NCBI GenBank assembly: GCA_964434165.1
Contig: CAYSUS010000023.1
Coordinates: 17,641-81,640 of the forward strand
Reading direction: 5' to 3'
DNA: 64,000 nt
From: CAYSUS01 sp964434165
Lineage (GTDB): Bacteria; Planctomycetota; Planctomycetia; Pirellulales; Thermoguttaceae
Shown here: positions 8,944 through 17,031 of the stretch, piece by piece
Layout: the number at the start of each line of letters is the position of its first letter
How positions within the stretch are numbered: position 1 is the first letter of the stretch
The notes under the pieces: generated by a model
The model's input: only the letters and a program-made list of their open reading frames with translations
Database searches by the model: none
What the model was told of the DNA's origin: nothing
Position numbers and translations under genes: made by a program

Positions 8944-10305
8944 TCACCCCGCCAGCTCGCCCCACAGGTGGGCGCTGGCATGGATCCCGCGGTGGAAGTC
9001 GGCCACCAGGAACCGCTCGTTGGGGCTGTGCGTGTTGTCGTCGTCCTGGCCCCAGCCGATCAGCAGCGTCACCGCGCCCAGGGCCCGGCTGAACGTCGAG
9101 ACGATGGGGATCGAGCCGCCCTCCCGCGTGTACACCGGCGCACGGCCGAAGGCCTTCTCGATCGCCCGGGCGGCGGCCTGCACGTGCGGGCTGTCGGTGG
9201 GAACCAGCACACCCGGCGCCCCGTGGAAGTCCTTCAGCTCCATGGCGATCCCGGGCGGGCAGAGGCCCTCCAGGCGGCGGCGCAGGGCGGCCGTGATCTT
9301 CTCGGGGTTCTGGTGCGGCACGAGTCGGAAACTGAACTTGGCCCCGGCCTCGGCGGGAAGCACGGTCTTGGCCCCTTCGCCCTGGTAGCCGCTCCACAGG
9401 CCGTTGACGTCGAAGGTGGGCCGGGCCCAGCGGCGCTCCAGGGTGGTGAAGCCCGCTTCGCCCCACGCCGCGTCGACCCCCACGCCCTGGAGATACGCCC
9501 CTTCGTCGAAGGGAAGCGCGGCGAGTTGGCCGCGCTCCTCCTCGCCCAGCGGCACGACGTCGTCGTAGAACCCGGGGATCGCGACGCGCCCCCGCTCATC
9601 CACCAGTGCGGCCAGCATCTGCGCCAGGGCGTTGGCCGGGTTGGTCACCGTGCCTCCGAACGAGCCCGAGTGCAGATCGCGGTTGGGCCCCCGCAGCCGC
9701 AGCTCGTAGAAGGCGATCCCCCGCAGCCCGTAGCAAATGGCCGGCTGCCCGGGGGCGAACTGCGCCCCGTCGCTGATCACCACGCAGTCGCAGGCAAGCC
9801 GGTCCGTGTTCGCCTCAATGTACTTCGTCAGATGCTCGCTGCCGACCTCCTCCTCCCCCTCGATGATGAACTTGAGGTTCACCGGCAGCCGGCCCTCGGT
9901 CTTCAGCCAGGCCTCGGCCCCGAACAGGTGCGTAAGCATCTGGCCCTTGTCGTCCGTGGCGCCGCGGGCGTACATGGCCCCGCCGCGGCGCGTGGGCTCG
10001 AAGGGCGGCGACTCCCACAGCTCCAGCGGCTCGGGCGGCTGCACGTCGTAATGCCCATAGACCAGGGCCGTGGGGGCGCCGGGCAATTCGGCGCCTTGGG
10101 CGAAGACCAGCGGCGGCCCGCCGGTGGGGACGATCTCGGTGGCCATCCCGAGATCACGAAATCGGTCGGCCACCCAACGGGCCGCCGCTACCAGGTCGGG
10201 CCGCCGCGCGGGGTCGGCACTCACGCTGGGAATCCGCAGTAGCTCGCACCACAGGTCCTCGAAACGCGCCCCATGGGAATTCAGATACTCGTCGATCTTG
10301 CTCAT
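8944..10305 (-). CDS. M20-family metallo-dipeptidase
   Basis: This protein has 453 residues from the ATG at 10305 (a TTG three codons earlier is an alternative). It is a cytosolic zinc-dependent amidohydrolase of the M20 family, dipeptidase branch. Metal and catalytic motifs are visible in order: VYGHYDVQP (His and Asp), GATDDKGQ (bridging Asp), EGEEEVGS (catalytic Glu and metal Glu), ISDGAQF, and a late DDNTHSPNE with a metal-binding His. The dimerisation lid domain includes RDLHSGSFGG. The likely role is cleavage of dipeptides or N-acyl amino acids during peptide use. The ribosome site is weak. It is divergent from clpS. Confidence 0.93.
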   Translation of the reverse strand: MSKIDEYLNSHGARFEDLWCELLRIPSVSADPARRPDLVAAARWVADRFRDLGMATEIVPTGGPPLVFAQGAELPGAPTALVYGHYDVQPPEPLELWESPPFEPTRRGGAMYARGATDDKGQMLTHLFGAEAWLKTEGRLPVNLKFIIEGEEEVGSEHLTKYIEANTDRLACDCVVISDGAQFAPGQPAICYGLRGIAFYELRLRGPNRDLHSGSFGGTVTNPANALAQMLAALVDERGRVAIPGFYDDVVPLGEEERGQLAALPFDEGAYLQGVGVDAAWGEAGFTTLERRWARPTFDVNGLWSGYQGEGAKTVLPAEAGAKFSFRLVPHQNPEKITAALRRRLEGLCPPGIAMELKDFHGAPGVLVPTDSPHVQAAARAIEKAFGRAPVYTREGGSIPIVSTFSRALGAVTLLIGWGQDDDNTHSPNERFLVADFHRGIHASAHLWGELAG

Positions 10306-10448
10306 CGGTCGCAAATGCTTGTGTGTCTGGAAGTTCGATTGGCTTCTCTCAACCGCCCCGGGACTCCTATAATAGGGAAAATCGCCTTTTCAGGCGAATG
10401 GGCCCGGCGAGTCGATTTCCGTGGCGGGGGATGCGGGAGCCTGCCAAC

Positions 10449-10817
10449 ATGAGCGATCAGGCGCAAAGCGCGACGGTCGAGCCGCTGGTGGAGACGGTGC
10501 GCCGCCGCAAGGAGCGCGAGGCCCGCAAGCCCAAGCGTCAGCCCCGCTACCAGGTGATCCTCTGGGACGATGACGATCACACCTATGCCTACGTGATCGT
10601 GATGATGATGGAGCTGTTCGGCCACCCGGCCGAGAAGGGCTTTCAGATCGCGCGCGAGGTCGATACCCAGGGCCGCGCGGCGGTCCTGGTCACCACGCGG
10701 GAGCACGCCGAGCTGAAGCGCGACCAGATTCACGCGTACGGCAAAGACGACCTGATCGACCATTGCGCCGGCTCAATGTGGGCCACGATCGAGCCGCTGC
10801 CGGAGGACTCGGCCTGA
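10449..10817 (+). CDS. clpS: ATP-dependent Clp protease adaptor ClpS
   Basis: This 122-residue protein starts at the ATG at 10449; an in-frame ATG at 10434 is possible. ClpS delivers N-degron substrates to the ClpA or ClpC unfoldase. The core fold begins at about residue 35 (RYQVILWDDDDHTYAYVIVMMMELFGH) and has the typical nucleotide-free adaptor pattern with WDDDDHTY in place of the common NDD(Y/F)T loop. The C-terminal half contains the AVLVTTREHAELKRDQIHAYG segment found in many ClpS. The N-terminal 30 residues are charged and probably flexible. It is divergent from the M20 peptidase. Confidence 0.9.
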   Translation: MSDQAQSATVEPLVETVRRRKEREARKPKRQPRYQVILWDDDDHTYAYVIVMMMELFGHPAEKGFQIAREVDTQGRAAVLVTTREHAELKRDQIHAYGKDDLIDHCAGSMWATIEPLPEDSA

Positions 10818-10840
10818 GGGGTTGGCCGCGACACCGCTCT

Positions 10841-10940
10841 GGTTCCCACGCTCCGCGTGGGAACCCGTCTCCTCGCGACGCTCTGCGTCGCGCAGGACGA
10901 ACCAGCGTCGTGTTCCGTTCCCACGCAGAGCACGGGAACG
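10841..10940. repeat. Triple hairpin repeat array between clpS and mtaB
   Basis: Three successive inverted repeats are visible. The first has arms GGTTCCCACG and CGTGGGAACC with loop CTCCG (10841-10865). The second has arms CGCGACG and CGTCGCG with loop CTCTG (10874-10892). The third has arms CGTTCCC and GGGAACG (10916-10940). The first and third share the GTTCCC/GGGAAC stem. I recall the GTTCCCACGC hairpin as a recurrent intergenic element in planctomycete genomes. It could end clpS transcripts or form a stable leader on the mtaB message. Confidence 0.8.
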
Positions 10941-11012
10941 AGGGCGCAGTCGGATTTCGTGCTTCGGATTTCCCCAGGTGTTCGACGTTTCTTCCCGCGG
11001 TCGCCCTCGCAA

Positions 11013-12302
11013 ATGCCTACCTTCGCCACCTTCACCCTCGGCTGCAAGGTCAACCAGTACGAGACCGAGTACGTGCGCGAAGGGCTCCTTCGCCTGGGCT
11101 ACACGGAAGTCAATCATGGCGAGCCGGCCGACCTCGGCGTCGTCAACACCTGCACGGTGACCGCCGAGGGGGACCTCAAGAGCCGCAAGGCGATCCGGCA
11201 GTTCGCGCGGCGCAACCCCCGCGCGGAGATCATCGTGATGGGCTGCTACGCCACGCGATCGCCCGAGCTCGTGGCTGAGCTGCCCGGCGTTGCAGAAGTC
11301 GTCACCGATAAGGCCCAACTGCCGGAGCTGCTCGGGCGCCTGGGCCTGGGGGAGGCGCCGCGGGGGATCTCGGGTTTCGGGCGGCGGCATCGGGCCTACG
11401 TCAAGGTCCAGGACGGCTGCCGCCAGCAGTGCAGCTACTGCATCATCCCCAGCGTGCGGCCCGAGCTGCGCAGCCGGCCCGTCGACGAGGTCGCCGAGGA
11501 GGTGGCAGGCCTCGTCGGCGCCGGTCACCGCGAGATCGTCCTCACCGGCATTCACCTGGGGCACTACGGCGTCGATCTGGTCCACGGCAAGGGCCGCGCC
11601 TTGCGCCGCCCGACGCTGGCCCGGCTCGTGGAGCGCCTGGCCGGTCTGCCGGGTGGGTTTCGCATCCGCATCTCGAGTCTCGAGGCGGCCGAGGTCGATC
11701 GCCGCTTGACCGACCTCGTCGCCGGGCTGCCCGACCGCGTCTGCCCGCATCTGCATCTGTCCATGCAGAGCGGGTCCGACGCCGTGCTGCGCCGCATGCA
11801 GCGGCGGTACACGCGCGACGAGTTCATCCAGCGCTGCCGTCAGATACGCGAGGTGCTCGACCGGCCGGCCCTTACGACCGACGTGATCGTGGGCTTTCCG
11901 GGCGAGACCGAGGCGGATTTTGAGGCCACGTGCCGGACGGTCGAGGAGATCGGATTCTCGAAGATCCACGTGTTCCGTTTCAGCCCCCGCGAGGGCACGC
12001 CCGCGGCCGACATGCCCGACCAGGTCCCCGCCGCGATCAACAAGCGCCGCGCGGCCGACCTGGCGTCGCTGGGCGAGCGCCTACGGCGGAAGTACTTCGA
12101 GAGCCTGCTGGGCCGCACCATGCAGGTGCTCGTGGAGGGCCGTTTCGATGAGTCGAGCGGGGTGCTGACCGGGACGTCCGAGCGCTACGTCCCCGTGCAA
12201 CTGCCGGGTGAGGAGCAGCTCATCGGCCGGCTGGTCGAGGTCGCGGCTGTCGGGCTGGGGCAGACTTCCGAAGTCCTGACCGGCAGACTTCCGACGTCTT
12301 GA
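11013..12302 (+). CDS. mtaB: tRNA (N6-threonylcarbamoyladenosine37) methylthiotransferase
   Basis: This 429-residue radical-SAM methylthiotransferase adds a methylthio group at C2 of t6A37 in tRNAs that read ANN codons. The N-terminal UPF0004 domain carries the auxiliary cluster cysteines C11 (LGCKVNQYE), C47 (NTCTVT) and C78 (MGCYA). The radical-SAM cluster is C136, C140 and C143 (CRQQCSYC). The LGCKVNQYE start and the EVVTDK region are typical of MtaB rather than MiaB or RimO. A TRAM-like domain ends the protein. The last codons, from about 12262, lie inside an inverted-repeat element, so the final LPTS tail is repeat-derived. Confidence 0.95.
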   Translation: MPTFATFTLGCKVNQYETEYVREGLLRLGYTEVNHGEPADLGVVNTCTVTAEGDLKSRKAIRQFARRNPRAEIIVMGCYATRSPELVAELPGVAEVVTDKAQLPELLGRLGLGEAPRGISGFGRRHRAYVKVQDGCRQQCSYCIIPSVRPELRSRPVDEVAEEVAGLVGAGHREIVLTGIHLGHYGVDLVHGKGRALRRPTLARLVERLAGLPGGFRIRISSLEAAEVDRRLTDLVAGLPDRVCPHLHLSMQSGSDAVLRRMQRRYTRDEFIQRCRQIREVLDRPALTTDVIVGFPGETEADFEATCRTVEEIGFSKIHVFRFSPREGTPAADMPDQVPAAINKRRAADLASLGERLRRKYFESLLGRTMQVLVEGRFDESSGVLTGTSERYVPVQLPGEEQLIGRLVEVAAVGLGQTSEVLTGRLPTS

Positions 12303-12316
12303 AGACTTCGGAAGTC
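12262..12316. repeat. Small inverted-repeat element, copy 1, overlapping the mtaB stop
   Basis: Three related units occur: AGACTTCCGAAGTC (12262-12275), AGACTTCCGACGTCTT (12285-12300) and AGACTTCGGAAGTC (12303-12316). Outer units pair as a hairpin. The same unit recurs at 40178-40210 and 45832-45864. This copy contains the mtaB stop codon. Confidence 0.85.
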
Positions 12317-12412
12317 CATGGGACCGAAGGCCTTCCCCGTGGATTCTCCGCGCCGGCGCGGTACAATCAACCCGTCCCAGTCGTCCGTCATCACGCGTGG
12401 GGAGAACCGTCC

Positions 12413-13516
12413 ATGGCCGAAAAGCTTACCCGTCGTGAGTTCGTCCGCGATTGCTCCAGAACCGCCGCGGCCGTGGCCGCGGGCATGACGCTGCCGGGCA
12501 TCGTTTCGGCCGGCAACCCGCAGCAGGCCGATACCAGCAAGATCCTCAACTACAACGAGAACATGGAGTACCGCGCGTGCGGGCGGACCGGGCTGATGAT
12601 CTCGGCCGCGGCCCTGGGCGGCCACTGGAAGCGCGTGGTCAAGGTGATCGGCGGCGACGAGGCCCCGGGCTGGATGACCATGAAGATCGGCCGGCCCGAG
12701 TTCCAGAAGAACCGCCAGGAGGTCGTCTCCCGCTGCATCGACCGCGGCATCAACTACGTCGACGCCTGCTGCCGCGAGGAGATCCTGGCCTACGCCCAGG
12801 CGCTGAAAGGCCGCCGCGACAAGATGTACTTCGGCTATTCCTGGCACGTCAAGGAGAGCCGCTTCCCCGAGTGGCGCCCTTGCAAGGCGCTTCAGAAAGG
12901 TCTCGACGAGGGGATGAAGGAGGCCGGCCTGGAGTACGTCGACCTGTGGCGGATCAGCCTCCTGGTCGATAGCAGCCGCCACCCCGAGGCCGAGATCGAG
13001 GAGGCCGTGGCCGCGCTGGACTGGGCGAAGAAGACGGGCCGCGCCCGGTTCATCGGCGTGTCGTCCCACGACCGGCCCCACCTGAAGAAGCTCATCGAGA
13101 AGTACCCCGAGCAGATGGAGATCATCCTCACGCCCTACACGGCCAAGACCAAGGTGGTCGAGGACGAGGCCGGGCTGTGGGCCACGATCAAGAAGCACCA
13201 GGTGGGCTGGTTCGGAATCAAGCCGTTCGCCAGCAACTCCGTGTTCAAGGGGGACAGCTCGCCGGACAGCCCGCACGCCGAGGAAGACAACCGCATCGCG
13301 CGGCTGGCCATCCGCTACATCCTCTGCAACCCGGCCATCACCGCGCCGATCCCCGGGATGATCACGCCCGAGCAGGTGGACAACGTGTGCCTGGCCATCC
13401 TCGAGCGCCGCCAGCTCGACCTGGAGGAGCAGGCCCAGCTCGACCGGGCCATGGACCGCGCCTGGGCCAACCTGCCGCCCAGCTACCAGTGGCTGAAGGA
13501 CTGGGAGTACGTCTGA
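12413..13516 (+). CDS. Tat-exported aldo/keto-reductase-like protein, catalytic tetrad not conserved
   Basis: This protein has 367 residues from the ATG at 12413, preceded by GGGGAG. A Tat signal (LTRREFVRDCSRTAAAVAAGMTLPG) is followed by an AKR barrel starting YRACGRTGLMISAAALGGHWK. The ring of secondary structure and C-terminal IPGMITPEQVDN are AKR-like. However, the catalytic residues are altered: INYVDACCREE keeps the Asp but lacks the usual Tyr, YFGYSWHVK replaces the Lys strand, and YVDLWRISLL has Ser where His is expected. It may therefore be a binding protein or an enzyme with different chemistry. It starts about 110 bases after mtaB. Confidence 0.85.
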   Translation: MAEKLTRREFVRDCSRTAAAVAAGMTLPGIVSAGNPQQADTSKILNYNENMEYRACGRTGLMISAAALGGHWKRVVKVIGGDEAPGWMTMKIGRPEFQKNRQEVVSRCIDRGINYVDACCREEILAYAQALKGRRDKMYFGYSWHVKESRFPEWRPCKALQKGLDEGMKEAGLEYVDLWRISLLVDSSRHPEAEIEEAVAALDWAKKTGRARFIGVSSHDRPHLKKLIEKYPEQMEIILTPYTAKTKVVEDEAGLWATIKKHQVGWFGIKPFASNSVFKGDSSPDSPHAEEDNRIARLAIRYILCNPAITAPIPGMITPEQVDNVCLAILERRQLDLEEQAQLDRAMDRAWANLPPSYQWLKDWEYV

Positions 13517-13559
13517 GCCCGCGCGGGCCCGCCGCGCCTCGCGCCTTTGCCCCGGGACT

Positions 13560-14570
13560 TCACCCCAGCCCGTAGAACCGCACCGCGTTGTCGTGGAAGA
13601 GCTTCTGGCGCTCTTCCAGAGACCGCCCGGCCACGACTTCCTGCAGCGCTTCCACCCACGCGCGCAGGCTGGCCACTTGCGTGCAGACGGGCCAGTCGCT
13701 GGCGAACATCACCCGGTCGGGCCCGAAGACCTCAAGGCAGTGGTCGACGATCGGGGCCAGATCGTCCGGCTTCCAGTGCTTCTTGTCGGCCCGGGCGACG
13801 ATGCCGGAGACCTTGCAGACCACGCGATCGCGCCTGGCCAGCGCGGCCATGTCGCGGCGCCAGGCGTCGGCGTCGTGCGACGGGGCGGGACGGTCCTTGC
13901 CCGGCTTCGAACGGCTCCCAAACGCCTTCGGGTCCGCGTTGCCGCAGTGATCGAGCACGAACCGCGTGCCGGGGCAGGCATCGACGAGCTTGATCGCCTC
14001 AGGCAGACGCCCCGGCGGCATGCAGAGGTCGAATCTTAGGCCCAGCTCGCCCAACAGGCGCACGCCCTCGATCAATCGCTTCTCGGCCCACAGCTCCGGC
14101 CGCTTCGCCGGCAGGATGTGGCGGATGCCTTTGACGTACGGACTGTCCTTGAACCGGGTGATGTACTTCTTGAAGCCCTCCTCGGCCGGCCGGCCGCCGA
14201 TCACTGCCGCGACCATCGGGTTGTCCTTCTTCTCGCACAGCCCGATCACGTAGTCGGCTTCCTTGTCGAGATCATCGTCGTGCACCGCGACCTCCATGTA
14301 CACGGTCTTGACGATGCGGAGCCCTGCGGCGGCCTGAAGATAGTCGGCCATGCGGTGATCGCGGTTCAGGCGGCCGCGGCCCTCCAGCCACGGCAGGCGG
14401 AGCACCGACCGGTCCCACAGGTGCTGGTGCGTATCGACGATGCGCAGGGCCCGTGGTTCGCGCCCCGGGCTGGCGGTCCGGGCCCCCAGCCCGGCGAGGC
14501 ATCCGGCCGCCGCCCCCAGCGCGCGGGCCGCGGCCTGCTTCAGGAAGGCTCGTCGTTCGGGGTGCACCAT
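13560..14570 (-). CDS. Exported amidohydrolase-2 family hydrolase
   Basis: This 336-residue protein starts at the ATG at 14570, with GGAGG upstream. The N-terminus looks like a Tat or Sec signal (ERRAFLKQAAARALGAAAGCLAGLGA). The TIM-barrel begins with VDTHQHLWDRS, the HxH metal motif of the amidohydrolase-2 group that includes lactonases such as L-fuconolactonase and pyrone-dicarboxylate lactonase. FVLDHCGN and MFASDWPVC are the other active-site strands. The likely reaction is hydrolysis of a sugar lactone or related ester, which would suit the neighbouring AKR-like and Gfo/Idh/MocA proteins. It is convergent with the AKR-like gene. Confidence 0.88.
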   Translation of the reverse strand: MVHPERRAFLKQAAARALGAAAGCLAGLGARTASPGREPRALRIVDTHQHLWDRSVLRLPWLEGRGRLNRDHRMADYLQAAAGLRIVKTVYMEVAVHDDDLDKEADYVIGLCEKKDNPMVAAVIGGRPAEEGFKKYITRFKDSPYVKGIRHILPAKRPELWAEKRLIEGVRLLGELGLRFDLCMPPGRLPEAIKLVDACPGTRFVLDHCGNADPKAFGSRSKPGKDRPAPSHDADAWRRDMAALARRDRVVCKVSGIVARADKKHWKPDDLAPIVDHCLEVFGPDRVMFASDWPVCTQVASLRAWVEALQEVVAGRSLEERQKLFHDNAVRFYGLG

Positions 14571-14705
14571 GGTCAGCTATCCTCCCGACTTCCAGTTCGC
14601 GCGCTCGGCGCGGGAGTGAACGGGGCTTCGCCTTCGCCGGACCTCAGTATAGCTCGGGCGCTCCGCCCCCCGTAGCAGGACGCTCCGCGTGCCGTCCACG
14701 AGTTT

Positions 14706-15225
14706 CGAGACCTCGCCCTCGCCCGCTCGCGGGAGAGGGTGGCCGCACAGCGGCCGGGTGAGGGCGGCCTGCTGAGCTCGTTCAGGGTCGCTTGCCTACG
14801 CAACTCGCCATGCGCGAGATGCCCTCACCCCCGGCCCCTCTCCCAGAGGGAGAGGGGAGGCTGGAGCCCGGCCCCTCGCCCGCTCGCGGGAGAGGGTGGC
14901 CGCGCAGCGGCCGGGTGAGGGCGGCCTGCTGAGCTCGTTCAGGGTCGCTTGCCTACGCAACTCGCCATGCGNNNNNNNNNNNNNNNNNNNNNNNNNNNNN
15001 NNNNNNNNNNNNNNNNNNNNNNNNNNNNNNNNNNNNNNNNNNNNNNNNNNNNNNNNNNNNNNNNNNNNNNNCCCAGAGGGAGAGGGGAGGCTGGAGCCCG
15101 GCCCCTCGCCCGCTCGCGGGAGAGGGCGGCCTGCTGAGCTCGTTCAGGGTCGCTTGCCTACGCAACTCGCCATGCGCGAGATGCCCTCACCCCCGGCCCC
15201 TCTCCCAGAGGGAGAGGGGGAGATG
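14706..15225. repeat. 157-bp tandem repeat with internal palindromes
   Basis: The unit starting GCCCGCTCGCGGGAGAGGG occurs at 14721, 14878 and 15108. The first two are exactly 157 bases apart. Each unit holds inverted repeats (CCTCTCCC/GGGAGAGG and CCCTCACCC/GGGTGAGGG). The third visible unit lacks about 25 bases after AGAGGG. The array is broken by 100 N, so the true copy number is unknown. No gene is apparent between 14571 and 15260. Confidence 0.9.
14972..15071. other. Assembly gap of 100 N
   Basis: Exactly 100 N lie inside the tandem repeat. This is a conventional placeholder length, so the real size is unknown. The gap is most simply explained by repeat collapse. Confidence 0.98.
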
Positions 15226-15260
15226 GAGCCCTTACCCTTGACCACTCACCTCGTCATCTC

Positions 15261-16610
15261 CTACTCCAGCAGCGCCAGCGCGACCTGCATGTAGATCACG
15301 ACTCCGATCAGGTCGATCAGCCCGGCCACGAACGGGTTGCTCATCAGCGCCGGGTCGAGGCGGAGACGGCGGAAGACGAGCGGCAGGGCCGAGCCCAGGA
15401 GCGTGCCGCAGAGCACCACGAGCACGAGCGTCAAGGGGATGACCAATGCGGAGAAGGGGTCGGGGGCGAACGTGGCAGCGCTGAAATACCCCAGCAGGCC
15501 GAGAAACCCGCCCAGCAGCGCGCCCATACCGGCCTCGCGCCACACGACGCGCCACCAGTCGCCGAGCTTCACTTGCCCGCTCGACATGGCGGTGATGACC
15601 AGGGTGGCCGACTGGTTGCCCGAGTTGCCGCCCGTGGAGATCACCAGCGGAATGAAGATCACCAGCCAGGGGATGCGCTCGAACTCGGTCTCGTAGCCGT
15701 TCAGGGCGATGGCGGTCAGCAGGGCTCCGAAGAACAGGATCACGAGCCACATCCCGCGCTTCCAAGCCAATGTCAGCAGGGGCGTCTGGAGGTAGCTCTC
15801 CTCCAGCGGATGGACGGCCGCGCTCATGTGCGCGTCCTCCATGGCCTCGTCGCGCACGACGTCGATCACGTCGTCGTGCGTGATGATGCCGACCAGGCGG
15901 TACTCGTCGTCCACCACGGGAATGGCCAGCAGATCGTATCGGGCGACCTTGCGCGCGACTTCCTCCTGGTCGTCCACGGCGTTGACCGTCACCAGGTCGC
16001 GCTCCATGACGTCGCGGATGAGCGTGTCGGGCCTGCCCATCGCGGAAAGGAGTTGCCGGGCGGAGACGAGCCCCCGGAGGTGATCCTGTTCGTCCACGGC
16101 GTACAGGTAGTAGATCGTCTCCAGCTCTTCGGCCTGGCGCGCGATCTGTCTGAGCGCCTCGGCGGCATTCCATTCCTCCGAGACCCGCGCGAACTCCGTG
16201 GTCATCACGGCACCGGCCGTGTGCTCCGGATACGCGCTTAAGCGCTGGACTTCCCGCCGCTCCTCGGCGGGAATCAGCGGCATCAGCTCCGCGACGATCT
16301 CCGGCTCGACCTCGCCCAGCAGGTCCACGCGGTCGTCGGCCGCCAGCTCGCCGAGGAACCGTGCGACGGCCGCGCGGTCGGCCGATTCGACGATCGCCAC
16401 CTGCTTCTCCTCAGGCAGGAACGCGAAGATCTCCGCGCTGAGCGGCGGCTCCGCGTTTTGCAGCACCGCCCAGGATTCCTCCGGCGTGAGCCCCTCCATG
16501 AACTCCGCCGTGCGCGCCGGGTGCAGGGCGGTGCAGAATTCCTCCAGCTCGCGGGCATCGCTTTGCGCGAGGGCCTCGCGGAGCTCGGGCAGATACAGTG
16601 TGTTCACCAT
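15261..16610 (-). CDS. mgtE: Magnesium transporter MgtE
   Basis: This protein has 449 residues from the ATG at 16610, the normal MgtE length; the open frame continues upstream but without family similarity. The N-terminal domain (about 10-130) has the superhelical repeats that sense Mg2+ (MEGLTPEESWAVLQNAEPPLSAEIFAFLPEE). Two CBS domains follow (about 135-255). The C-terminal half is five membrane segments carrying the signature ISTGGNSGNQSATL, the selectivity and gating region of the pore. It is a channel-like Mg2+ uptake system of the inner membrane. The ribosome site is weak. It sits just after the tandem repeat and follows the CbiA-like gene at 420 bases. Confidence 0.95.
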   Translation of the reverse strand: MVNTLYLPELREALAQSDARELEEFCTALHPARTAEFMEGLTPEESWAVLQNAEPPLSAEIFAFLPEEKQVAIVESADRAAVARFLGELAADDRVDLLGEVEPEIVAELMPLIPAEERREVQRLSAYPEHTAGAVMTTEFARVSEEWNAAEALRQIARQAEELETIYYLYAVDEQDHLRGLVSARQLLSAMGRPDTLIRDVMERDLVTVNAVDDQEEVARKVARYDLLAIPVVDDEYRLVGIITHDDVIDVVRDEAMEDAHMSAAVHPLEESYLQTPLLTLAWKRGMWLVILFFGALLTAIALNGYETEFERIPWLVIFIPLVISTGGNSGNQSATLVITAMSSGQVKLGDWWRVVWREAGMGALLGGFLGLLGYFSAATFAPDPFSALVIPLTLVLVVLCGTLLGSALPLVFRRLRLDPALMSNPFVAGLIDLIGVVIYMQVALALLE

Positions 16611-17031
16611 GGAGTCGTCCGTTTCGGGCCGAGCGGGCGCGCGGCGAGAGGGTGAGGGCGGAGGGGACGGCGCGGGCGGCATGGTCCGGACGGCGAACCG
16701 TCCGATCGGACCGGCGTTCGGACCGCCCGATCGAAGCGGAGAGAAACGCTCCCCGCCAGCATGGGTAGAGGCAACGTCGTCGGAACCCCCGCGCGCCCCA
16801 GACCCTGCGCCAACCCCCGCGATAGCCACGCGCAAGTCGCCAATATCGCGGGTCGGAACGATCGTGTCAAACCGCCCGGCGCGGGCGCCGCAGCCTCGCG
16901 CGCGCCAAGCCCACACCGCCCCGCACGATCCTGGGAGGGAGACGGGGCGGGGCTCTTCTGTGCGGAGCCCCCTTCGGGCCGCCTGGGCAGAAGCGGGCTG
17001 CCCCCGTTTGCCGAAAACCGCGCAAGGCGAT
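16611..17031. other. Intergenic region between the CbiA-like gene and mgtE
   Basis: There is no supported gene in these 421 bases. The right end holds repeat copy A (16923-17030). The rest is GC-rich with no clear promoter. Confidence 0.55.
16923..17030 (+). repeat. Structured hairpin repeat family, copy A
   Basis: The copy runs from GCACGATCCTGGG to GCAAGGCGA. The core is TGTGCGGAGCCCCCTTCGG followed by GCCGCCTGGGCA, flanked by TTCTG/CAGAA and outer GC-rich arms. Copies B (32010-32139) and C (42471-42542, reversed) share the core. It lies immediately downstream of the CbiA-like gene stop. Confidence 0.8.

Noticed and set aside
14706..15225. CRISPR array
   Set aside because: The units are 157-bp contiguous tandem copies with internal palindromes, with no unique spacers and no cas genes.
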